Below, one piece after another: positions 1 to 6,730 of a stretch of 44,988 nt of DNA. The translations under genes were made by a program, and so were the position numbers. Source of the DNA: Halonatronomonas sp051745085 (lineage in GTDB: Bacteria; Bacillota; Halanaerobiia; Halanaerobiales; Halarsenatibacteraceae); the NCBI GenBank assembly GCA_051745085.1, contig JBNJDR010000014.1:1-44988 (forward strand), given 5' to 3'. Below the pieces are notes generated by a model. The model was not told the origin of the DNA. It worked only from the letters and a program-made list of their open reading frames with translations, and searched no databases. Every line of letters begins with the position of its first letter. Position 1 is the stretch's first letter.

Positions 1-1
1 G

Positions 2-109
2 CTGGACTGGAAGACCACGAGGAATATTCTTTTCGCCTGGGTAGGTACACCTACCGTTGCTTTTATCTTAGGTTTATTAATCAACTATTTATTGATAAAT
101 ATAATTTAA
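2..109 (+). CDS. C-terminal end of a PiT-family inorganic phosphate permease (partial)
   Basis: Only the last 35 codons lie in the window; the gene is cut by the left edge and ends at a TAA at 107-109. The peptide begins LDWKTTRNILFAWVGTPT and continues as one hydrophobic helix ending in NYLLINII. A W-K-T-x-R-N-I-hydrophobic-A-W segment followed by a final membrane helix is typical of the C-terminus of PiT (Pfam PHO4) low-affinity, cation-coupled phosphate permeases. The stop codon lies inside the left arm of a perfect hairpin, so transcription probably ends here. The call rests on a short segment, so another polytopic transporter is possible. Confidence 0.65.
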   Translation: MDWKTTRNILFAWVGTPTVAFILGLLINYLLINII

Positions 110-138
110 GAGAGCCGGAAACGGCTCTCTTAAATTAT
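101..138. terminator. Perfect 17-bp hairpin with GAAA tetraloop, probable bidirectional terminator
   Basis: Positions 101-117 pair without mismatch to 122-138 around a GAAA loop at 118-121. The lower stem is A/T-rich on both sides, so each strand ends in a U-rich 3' arm after a G/C core. It follows the plus-strand permease and also lies downstream of the minus-strand reductase at 320-1063, so it could stop both. The TAA of the permease is part of the left arm. Confidence 0.8.
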
Positions 139-139
139 A

Positions 140-272
140 TTATCTACCTCATATCAACTTTCTACCTGCTTTATGAGCTTCTACTATTGCAGTTCATATT
201 TCAACTTCAGTCAATTGGGGGCCTGGCTCAAACCCCTCTGCCAAAAGCAAAATGGGAACCTTACGTAAAAAT
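140..272 (-). pseudogene. Possible degraded fragment of an amidohydrolase
   Basis: In one minus-strand frame this stretch reads from about 272 down to a stop at 140-142. It contains the segments LAEGFEPGPQLTEVEI and TAIVEAHKAGRKLI, separated and followed by TGA stops. Helices of the form E-(I/L)-x-A-I-V-E-x-A-H-K-x-G-R-K are characteristic of imidazolonepropionase-like metal amidohydrolases, just before their metal-binding A-H-A. No start codon, ribosome site or full domain is present, so if real it is a relic. The match is by eye over about 30 residues and may be chance. Nothing else is seen in the 110-319 intergenic stretch apart from the hairpin. Confidence 0.25.
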
Positions 273-319
273 CACCAAAAAAATGCAATTATCAAGCGAG
301 ATACTTAAATGTTGAAATA

Positions 320-1063
320 TTAACCTAATACTAATCCCCCGTCTACACTTAAAATTTCACCGTTTACATAAGCAGCCTCGTCAGAAGCAAGGTAAAGATA
401 GGCTTTAGCTAATTCTTCAGGATTACCCAATCTCTTTAATGGGGTCTTATTTTTCATTTTATCTAACACTTTATCTGGAACGGCATCTAACATCGGAGTT
501 TCGACGAAACCAGGCGCAACTGCATTAACCCTTACTCCTTTAGGGCCCAGCTCTTTAGCCCAGGTTTTAGTTAAGCCAATAACACCAAATTTAGCAGCAG
601 CATAATTAGTCTGCCCGATATTGCCATAAAGCCCTACTACTGATGACGCATTAATAATAACCCCAAACCCTTGATCCATCATCTGTTTAGCTGCATGCCG
701 GGCACAATTAAATACACCTTTTAAATTAATATCTATCACTCTATCCCATTCTTCTTCAGTCATTTTAACTAGAAACCCATCTGCAGTAATTCCAGCATTA
801 TTAACTAAAATATCTATTTTATCATATTCACCGATGGTCTTTTCTATTAATTCTTCACAGGCCGAAAAATCGGATACATCAGTTTTGACAAAAATGGCTT
901 CTCCACCTGCATCTTTTATAGTTTTCACGGCCTCTTTGCCGCCCTCTGGATCATAATCTGCAATTACAACCTTAGCTCCCTGCTTAGCAAATTCCCCAGC
1001 AACTGCTTCCCCAATACCTTGAGCTGAACCTGTAATAACTGCTACCTTACCTTTTAATCTCAT
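320..1063 (-). CDS. fabG: 3-oxoacyl-[ACP] reductase / SDR-family oxidoreductase (FabG-like)
   Basis: A 247-residue classical short-chain dehydrogenase. The cofactor motif TGSAQGIG is at 11-18, NNAG at 88-91, and the catalytic set is Ser141, Tyr154 and Lys158 (YAAAK). Length and the closing NGEILSVDGG match FabG, which reduces 3-oxoacyl-ACP with NADPH in fatty-acid elongation; acetoacetyl-CoA reductases look the same at this level. The ATG follows a GGAGGG ribosome site. It stands alone: no acyl-carrier or condensing enzyme genes flank it, so a role outside the main fatty-acid cluster, such as a paralogue acting on another 3-oxo or 3-hydroxy substrate, is possible. The 190 bp upstream (1064-1252) hold no convincing promoter that I could fix. 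Confidence 0.9.
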   Translation of the reverse strand: MRLKGKVAVITGSAQGIGEAVAGEFAKQGAKVVIADYDPEGGKEAVKTIKDAGGEAIFVKTDVSDFSACEELIEKTIGEYDKIDILVNNAGITADGFLVKMTEEEWDRVIDINLKGVFNCARHAAKQMMDQGFGVIINASSVVGLYGNIGQTNYAAAKFGVIGLTKTWAKELGPKGVRVNAVAPGFVETPMLDAVPDKVLDKMKNKTPLKRLGNPEELAKAYLYLASDEAAYVNGEILSVDGGLVLG

Positions 1064-1252
1064 TACCTATCACCCTCCGCTTAATTTTTGTTTAATATTG
1101 AGGCCAAAATCACTTTTAATTCCAGGCTTCAATTTAAACCATATCCACTCCTAAGCATAGTATATAAAACCTTAGTAACTAATAGGTAACAAAGCAGTTA
1201 CATTAAGCTGCAGACCTAATATTATGAACCAGATTTCAGCTCAAATTCCTGA

Positions 1253-1420
1253 TTAATCGCCCCCACCAGTGAAAAAACCTACTATTAATACGATCAAGGT
1301 CACTACCCCAAACAAATATAACAGCGGCAGCAGAAGATAATACCCCGTAATACCATAAAAAAGCGAAACCATAATGGCCAGAATTAGTAGAGGAAATAAA
1401 CAACCATTCTCTTCTCCCAT
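1253..1420 (-). CDS. Small (55-residue) membrane protein
   Basis: A 55-residue ORF starting MGEENGCLFP and ending VGFFTGGGD. An AGGAGG site sits seven bases before the ATG, the best-placed ribosome site in this interval. Two hydrophobic helices (about residues 8-22 and 26-50) are separated by a short Gly/Tyr-rich turn, so it is probably a hairpin inner-membrane protein. A longer ORF in another frame (1236-1436) uses the AGGAGG itself as codons and encodes a less natural Trp/Arg-rich product, so I prefer this frame. It lies 33 bp downstream of the methyltransferase gene and may share its transcript. No family is recognised. Confidence 0.75.
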   Translation of the reverse strand: MGEENGCLFPLLILAIMVSLFYGITGYYLLLPLLYLFGVVTLIVLIVGFFTGGGD

Positions 1421-1453
1421 ATGCTTTCCTCCTCATATTTACAACTTCGATAG

Positions 1454-2425
1454 CTAAGAAAACAAAAGGTTACTTAAAATTTTATACCTCTGAATTGTCT
1501 CCTGATTAAGCTTATACATGAACTGATCCCCCTGTTTTTCTACAATAAGCCAAGCCGATTCTACTAATTTTTTCAGCTGCTTTTCTACTTCTCCTTGAGA
1601 ATTTGAAACATTTTCCATAACCTCTTCTCGAGTGCAAAGTTTTTCCTGGGCAGAAATAAACTTAATAATACGCATGGCATTTTGCGAGCTTAGAGAGCTT
1701 TTTAACCTACTTAACTCTGCAAAAGAAAACTCAATCTCCGGTCTTTTTGCCGTGATATAAGCAGAAAAAACCCAGTCAGCTAAGGGGTCATCATCAGTTA
1801 AATCCGACACAATTTCTGCACTATTTTCTTCAGCTTTAATGTTGATGTCAACGTAATTTAGGTCCTTTAATATATCCTCTAACACCTCAGATTTGACTGC
1901 CCCTGTTAAAAAATTAGTATAATTACTTAATTCGTCTTCTGTTTCCCCAGGGAAATCCTTTTTCTTTAAAATATCGGCTACAGCCAATCTTCCTCCTGGC
2001 TTCAATACTCTAAAAGCTTCTTTGTAAACCTTTCTTTTATCTGGCGCTAGATTTATAGCGCAATTAGACATAACCACATCTACAGAATTATTATCTAAAG
2101 GTAGATTTTCAATATCCGCATGATAAAACTCTGTATTAGTTAATTGATTATTTTCAGCATTTTCTTTTGCCTTCTCGATCATCTCTGCGGTCATATCTAC
2201 CCCAATTAATTTCCCCTGCTCGCCTACAGAACGTGCAGCCAGCATAAGATCAAAACCAGCTCCACACCCTAAATCTACAACAGTTTCTCCTGGTTTTAAA
2301 TCAGCGATAGAGTTAGGATTACCGCATCCCAAACCATATAATATATTTTTATCTATGCCTTCCTCAGAAAACATATCTTTGTATTTCTTTTTCACAGCAT
2401 TTTTCAACCTGTCTTTTTCAAACAT
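1454..2425 (-). CDS. ArsM-like SAM-dependent methyltransferase with C-terminal winged-helix domain
   Basis: A 323-residue protein in two parts. Residues 1-225 are a class I methyltransferase: GLGCGNP at 31-37, the SAM loop DLGCGAGFDL at 51-60, and the ArsM-type strand SNCAINLAPDK at 120-130, whose Cys122 corresponds to an arsenic-binding cysteine of arsenite methyltransferases. The later ArsM cysteine, normally in a C-x-G-A segment, is absent: the equivalent region reads NFLTGAV (171-177). Residues about 235-323 look like an ArsR-type winged helix, with helices around 249-258 and 266-290 and a wing near 293-305. The start is the ATG preceded by GAGGTG; an upstream in-frame ATG lacks a site. 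Arsenite methylation is plausible but not assured; an ArsM-derived enzyme for another substrate is the alternative. Confidence 0.83.
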   Translation of the reverse strand: MFEKDRLKNAVKKKYKDMFSEEGIDKNILYGLGCGNPNSIADLKPGETVVDLGCGAGFDLMLAARSVGEQGKLIGVDMTAEMIEKAKENAENNQLTNTEFYHADIENLPLDNNSVDVVMSNCAINLAPDKRKVYKEAFRVLKPGGRLAVADILKKKDFPGETEDELSNYTNFLTGAVKSEVLEDILKDLNYVDINIKAEENSAEIVSDLTDDDPLADWVFSAYITAKRPEIEFSFAELSRLKSSLSSQNAMRIIKFISAQEKLCTREEVMENVSNSQGEVEKQLKKLVESAWLIVEKQGDQFMYKLNQETIQRYKILSNLLFS

Positions 2426-2478
2426 TAAAATCACCTCACTTCCTCTATTATACAAAACTTCACCTCTGTTTTGCAAAG

Positions 2479-3219
2479 TTAATCAGAAAACTCGATCAAA
2501 AAGTCCCGATGCTTTAAGGGAATAAAATTAGCCTGGAGCTTTTTATTTTTTCTTGTTTCAATCGAAATATTATTAAAAAAATCCTGCCACAACTTCTGAT
2601 ATTGAGATTCTTCATTTGAATATGTAAATTCAGGAAGCATATCTGCAGAAATTTCTATCCACTCTTTCCGATTCCAAATCACACACAAATCACGAGCACA
2701 ATCATGAATGATCCAGCGTTGACTTTGAAATCTGCGGGCAAAATGAGGGGCAAGCAAAGATGAGATATTATACTCTGGCTTAAATGGGGCATAGAAAATA
2801 CCATCTTCCAGCTGCCTAAACCGAAGAAGCCCCCGATAAAGATGGTTCTCTCTATTAACCCGCCGCGCTAACTTTTTAATGAATAAAACTGTTTCACCGG
2901 TCCAGGTATTATTGAGGTCTGTTTTGCCGGATAATCCTTGATACATATACTCATAAATAGCCAACTCTACCCCAGGTTGCTCTGATAAAAAAGCCCGATA
3001 TGCCTGTTTAAATATTTCTAGAGAGAGTCTGTCTTTACAATATTTAATAACTGTATCGGCTTTGTCTCCATCTGAGTCGATTTTAACCACCCTGGATAAT
3101 AGATCTGGCCGATAATCTATTTCTTTAACTATTTTTGTTGGTTTTCGCCTGGTTTTAAAAGAATCAAATACTAGAGTCATAAACCCGGTAAAACTACCAT
3201 CATAAATATAGGTTATCAT
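2479..3219 (-). CDS. DUF4130 protein of the radical-SAM-linked DNA-metabolism family (TIGR03915 type)
   Basis: A 246-residue protein opening MITYIYDGSFTGFMTLVFDS, the hallmark start of the DUF4130 family that is paired with a radical SAM partner and, in many proteobacteria, fused to a uracil-DNA-glycosylase-like domain. The conserved central W-x-G-E-T region, FIKKLARRV, and the segment AP(H)F(A)xRF with IHDxxR near 160-175 fit this family. Its ATG directly abuts the TAA of the radical SAM gene, so the two are translationally coupled. The family is presumed to act in DNA repair or modification, but no reaction is established. No glycosylase domain or gene is visible here, so any third partner is elsewhere or absent. 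Confidence 0.85.
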   Translation of the reverse strand: MITYIYDGSFTGFMTLVFDSFKTRRKPTKIVKEIDYRPDLLSRVVKIDSDGDKADTVIKYCKDRLSLEIFKQAYRAFLSEQPGVELAIYEYMYQGLSGKTDLNNTWTGETVLFIKKLARRVNRENHLYRGLLRFRQLEDGIFYAPFKPEYNISSLLAPHFARRFQSQRWIIHDCARDLCVIWNRKEWIEISADMLPEFTYSNEESQYQKLWQDFFNNISIETRKNKKLQANFIPLKHRDFLIEFSD

Positions 3220-4518
3220 TTAGCCTAACAACTCCATCTTATCAACAGTGTCTCCCTGGGAAATTCCGGTCTTATTTAAGGAAGAAAATAGGTTTAACTG
3301 ATGATAATCATTATTCTGCTCTTGAGCTGAAATTCTAGCTTTAATTAAGTCAGGTTTAAACGGAATACCTGCTATATATTTACCGTCACAGAGAATAAAA
3401 TACCGGGCTCTTTTAATAACCGGTCCTAACTTATTTAAATTATCAATATTCAATCTGGCTTCTTTTCTAGCTGAAATAATCCGTTTCGCAGATGTTGGGC
3501 CGATGCCAGGGATACGCACTAATTTCCAGTAATCAGCTTTATTGATTTCTACTGGGAATTTATCTAAATTATTTAAAGCCCAATCCATTTTAGGATCATG
3601 CTTAAGATTAAAATCCGGGCGGTTTTGATTTAACAATTCCTCAGCCTCAAAATTATAAAATCGCAGCAGCCAGTCAGCTTGATAGAGTCTATGTTCCCGC
3701 AGCAAAGGAGGGCCGGGAATCGCTGGAAGCCGGCTGTCAGGCTTAACAGGCATAAATGCAGAATAATAAACCCGTTTTAAATTAAATTTATCATACAAAC
3801 CCTCTGACAATTTTAAGATCTGATAATCTTTTTCTGGACTGGCGCCCACGATTAGCTGAGTACTGTGACCTGCTGGAACGAAGTTAGGTGCCGATTTGAA
3901 TTTCTTTCGCTCCTCCTGGTTTGCTTTAATTCCAGTGCCTATCTGCTCCATCGGTTTTAAGATATCAACTGGTTTCTTTTGGGGGGCCAGGTTCTGTAAA
4001 CTATCTCGAGAAGGTAATTCAATATTTACGCTCATCCGATCGGCCAGCTGTCCTGCTTGATAGATTAAACGATAATCAGCACCCGGTATGGCCTTTACAT
4101 GAATATATCCATTGAAATTATAACTATTCCGTAAAATACTCAACGTCTTCAATAATTTTTCCATAGTATTATCTGGATTAATGAAGATAGCGGAACTTAA
4201 AAATAAACCCTCAATATAATTCCGCCGATAAAAATTGATGGTAAGGTCTGCCACCTGCTTTGGCGTAAAACTTGCTCTGGGCCTATCGTTTGTAGCTCTA
4301 TTAATGCAATAGGCACAGTCATAAATACAATCATTTGAAAGAAGCAATTTCAATAAGGAAACACAGCGGCCATCGGAAGTCCAACTGTGACAGATTCCTG
4401 CAGGAGCTGAATTCCCTAGACCGCCATCCCTGTTTTTCCTTGTACTTCCGCTGGACGAGCAGGAAACATCATATTTAGCAGCTTCAGCAAGTATTTCAAT
4501 TTTTCTTTGTATTTCCAC
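3220..4518 (-). CDS. Putative DNA modification/repair radical SAM protein (TIGR03916 type) with C-terminal HhH
   Basis: A 432-residue radical SAM protein. The cluster-binding motif C-x3-C-x2-C is Cys64, Cys68 and Cys71. Further family-typical cysteines precede it: Cys20 (YDVSC), Cys43 (GICHSW) and Cys52 (DGRC). A helix-hairpin-helix near residues 325-345 (VRIPGIGPTSAKRI) suggests non-specific DNA contact. It starts at a GTG with an upstream GAGGG site, 20 bp after the urocanate hydratase stop, and its TAA touches the ATG of the DUF4130 gene. This two-gene pair is widespread, and the family name reflects co-occurrence with uracil-DNA-glycosylase-like domains; the substrate is unknown. Confidence 0.9.
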   Translation of the reverse strand: MEIQRKIEILAEAAKYDVSCSSSGSTRKNRDGGLGNSAPAGICHSWTSDGRCVSLLKLLLSNDCIYDCAYCINRATNDRPRASFTPKQVADLTINFYRRNYIEGLFLSSAIFINPDNTMEKLLKTLSILRNSYNFNGYIHVKAIPGADYRLIYQAGQLADRMSVNIELPSRDSLQNLAPQKKPVDILKPMEQIGTGIKANQEERKKFKSAPNFVPAGHSTQLIVGASPEKDYQILKLSEGLYDKFNLKRVYYSAFMPVKPDSRLPAIPGPPLLREHRLYQADWLLRFYNFEAEELLNQNRPDFNLKHDPKMDWALNNLDKFPVEINKADYWKLVRIPGIGPTSAKRIISARKEARLNIDNLNKLGPVIKRARYFILCDGKYIAGIPFKPDLIKARISAQEQNNDYHQLNLFSSLNKTGISQGDTVDKMELLG

Positions 4519-4538
4519 CGCTCATCCCTCACTTTTAT

Positions 4539-6578
4539 TTATCTATTAGTTAATCTATCTTCCACCAATTTATCAACTAAATTATCATCCGCCTGGTAAG
4601 GCAGAGTGACCATGCCCTGGTCTCCCTTATCTTTCTGCCATTCAACCATAGTTTCGACGGCATGAGGATTCTGAGCCCAGGCACGCCGGGCTACCCCGCC
4701 GTGAACATCCCAATCTAAAGAAGCTTTGATTATCTCGTCAACCTGTCTGCTTCCATCCAAAACCAGACCAAAACCACTATTGAAAGCTTTACCGATACCA
4801 ACCCCGCCGCCATTACTCTGCACGACCAAAGTCATCCCTCTAGCCGCATTGCCGGCAAAACACTGGATCGACATTTCTCCCATGATATTGCTGCCATCTT
4901 TGATATTAGCCGTTTCCCGGAAGGGAGAATCAGTACCACCTGTATCGTGATGATCTCTGCCTAACATAATCGGCCCTATTTCCCCATTGCGAACCATCTC
5001 ATTGAATTTTAGGGCCATCTCCACCCGGCCCTTCCCATCGGTATAAAGTATTCGGGCTTTTGAACCCACCACCAAATCATTATCTTCTGCATCTTTAATC
5101 CACTGGTAGTTATCATAATCCTGCGCTCTTCGCTCGGGGTCGATCATCTCCTGAGCTGCTTTATCAGTTTTCCTGAGATCTTCATCTCTGCCGCTCAAGC
5201 AGACCCAGCGATAGGGTCCGTACCCATAGTCAAAGCAGATTGGCCCCATAATATCCTCTACATAAGATGGAAATATGAAGCCTTTATCGGGATTATCTGA
5301 ATCCAGGGCGATTTCTTTTACCCCAGCATCGTAAACCGCTTTCATGAAACTGTTACCATAATCAAAGAAATACGTATCATTATCCACCAGTTTACTGATC
5401 AAGTGATAATGTTCCTGCAGAGAAATATCTACAGCTTCTTTGAACTTATCCGGATTATATGCTAATAGTTCCCTTGCTTCTTCATAACTATATCCCGCCG
5501 GTATATACCCTCCATTATAAGCATCATGACAGGAAGTTTGATCGGACAGTAAATCCACCTTGATGTTGTGGTCAACTATATACTGCAGTAAATCCACGAT
5601 ATTCCCATGATAAGCTATTGAAACTGCCTCTTCTCTATCTTGATAGTCTTTTGCCCAGGTAAATACTTCATCTAAATCTGCCGACACCTTACTTAACCAG
5701 TTCTGGTTTTTTCTTGTCTCAATGGCAGACTTGTCTACCTCAGCAATAATACCAACACCTCCGGCTATTTCTATAGCTTTAGCCTGAGCTCCACTCATGC
5801 CCCCGAGCCCTGAAGTAACATAAAGCTGACCCGCCAAATCTTCATCTGCTTCATTATGCAAAAACTTTCTTCCCGCATTTAAAAGGGTAAGATAAGTCCC
5901 ATGCACTATACCCTGGGGGCCGATATACATCCAGCCTCCTGCTGTCATCTGACCGTAATTTGCCACCCCTAATGCTGCTGCTTTATTAAAGTGATAGGGA
6001 TCATCGAACATCCCTACCATCAGGGCATTTGTGGATATCACCCTGGGCGCATCTGGTTTAGAAGGAAAAAGCCCAACGGGATGACCGGAATTAACTACTA
6101 ATGTTTGTTCCTCGGTCATAATCTGAAGGTATTTTTTGATCAACCTATACTGCATCCAATTTTGACAAACCTGGCCTGTCTCTCCGTAAGTAACAAGTTC
6201 ATATGGATACAAGGCAACATCAAAATCAAGATTATTATCGATCATCAACTGCAGAGCTTTACCCTGTAACGTATTCCCTTCATATTCTTCAACCGGCTTA
6301 GCTTTAATATTGCCTTCCGGCCGATAGCGATAGCCGTATATCCTGCCTCTAGTTAATAATTCATCCAGGAATTCTGGAGCCAGAGTCTCATGTAAATTCG
6401 CTGGAATATATCTCAGGGCATTTTTCAAAGCCAGTTTAATCTCTTCCTCGTTTAAATTCAACTGCCGCTTTGGAGCCCGCCTAATTTTAACCTTAAATTC
6501 CTTTTTCTCCGGTAACTCATCCGGCAATTTGACCTTCATCACCTGATCTACCTGCAAATTCAGTGGTTCTTGATCCAT
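4539..6578 (-). CDS. hutU: Urocanate hydratase
   Basis: Catalyses urocanate + H2O to 4-imidazolone-5-propanoate in histidine breakdown, with tightly bound NAD+ as electrophile. The 679-residue protein has the glycine-rich NAD-binding SGLGGMSGAQ at about 256-265, the GPICFDYGYGPYRWV segment near the active site, DHHDTGGTDSPFRET, and a C-terminal SNGGGVGIGKAFNSGFG. It is about 100 residues longer than the 550-residue Pseudomonas/Bacillus enzyme because of an N-terminal extension, as in other anaerobe homologues. The chosen ATG (MDQEPL) follows GGGAGGAG; a further ATG six codons upstream overlaps that site. hutH, hutI and a formiminotransferase are not in the window, so the pathway is split. It heads a minus-strand run with the radical SAM/DUF4130 pair. 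Confidence 0.96.
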   Translation of the reverse strand: MDQEPLNLQVDQVMKVKLPDELPEKKEFKVKIRRAPKRQLNLNEEEIKLALKNALRYIPANLHETLAPEFLDELLTRGRIYGYRYRPEGNIKAKPVEEYEGNTLQGKALQLMIDNNLDFDVALYPYELVTYGETGQVCQNWMQYRLIKKYLQIMTEEQTLVVNSGHPVGLFPSKPDAPRVISTNALMVGMFDDPYHFNKAAALGVANYGQMTAGGWMYIGPQGIVHGTYLTLLNAGRKFLHNEADEDLAGQLYVTSGLGGMSGAQAKAIEIAGGVGIIAEVDKSAIETRKNQNWLSKVSADLDEVFTWAKDYQDREEAVSIAYHGNIVDLLQYIVDHNIKVDLLSDQTSCHDAYNGGYIPAGYSYEEARELLAYNPDKFKEAVDISLQEHYHLISKLVDNDTYFFDYGNSFMKAVYDAGVKEIALDSDNPDKGFIFPSYVEDIMGPICFDYGYGPYRWVCLSGRDEDLRKTDKAAQEMIDPERRAQDYDNYQWIKDAEDNDLVVGSKARILYTDGKGRVEMALKFNEMVRNGEIGPIMLGRDHHDTGGTDSPFRETANIKDGSNIMGEMSIQCFAGNAARGMTLVVQSNGGGVGIGKAFNSGFGLVLDGSRQVDEIIKASLDWDVHGGVARRAWAQNPHAVETMVEWQKDKGDQGMVTLPYQADDNLVDKLVEDRLTNR

Positions 6579-6654
6579 TATAAACACTCCTCCCATGATT
6601 ATTTACTTCTCTTTTATCCCGGGTAATTCCTTCTCGAAGTTTATCTTTTATTAC

Positions 6655-6683
6655 TTGATTTTGGTAATTAAATCTTATATAAT
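6655..6683 (+). promoter_or_regulatory. Sigma-A-type promoter of the 5'-nucleotidase gene
   Basis: TTGATT at 6655-6660 and TATAAT at 6678-6683 are separated by exactly 17 bases. The ribosome site AGGAGGGG at 6718-6725 and the TTG start at 6731 follow. It sits in the divergent region shared with hutU; no clear promoter for hutU was found. Confidence 0.75.
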
Positions 6684-6730
6684 CATATATGCAGAAAATT
6701 TCTACAAAATAAGTTTCAGGAGGGGATATT

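Noticed and set aside
140..272. TGA codons as selenocysteine or tryptophan recoding
   Set aside because: No start, no ribosome site and no selenocysteine-insertion-like hairpin; other genes in the window use TGA as a normal stop (addB, hndC).
1236..1436. 66-residue minus-strand ORF starting MRRKAYGRRE
   Set aside because: Its first codons are the AGGAGG ribosome site of the 55-residue ORF at 1253-1420, and its product is Trp/Arg-rich with no natural pattern.
6597..6730. hutU promoter or histidine-type operator in the divergent region
   Set aside because: Only A/T-rich stretches on the minus strand with poor spacing; nothing better than chance.
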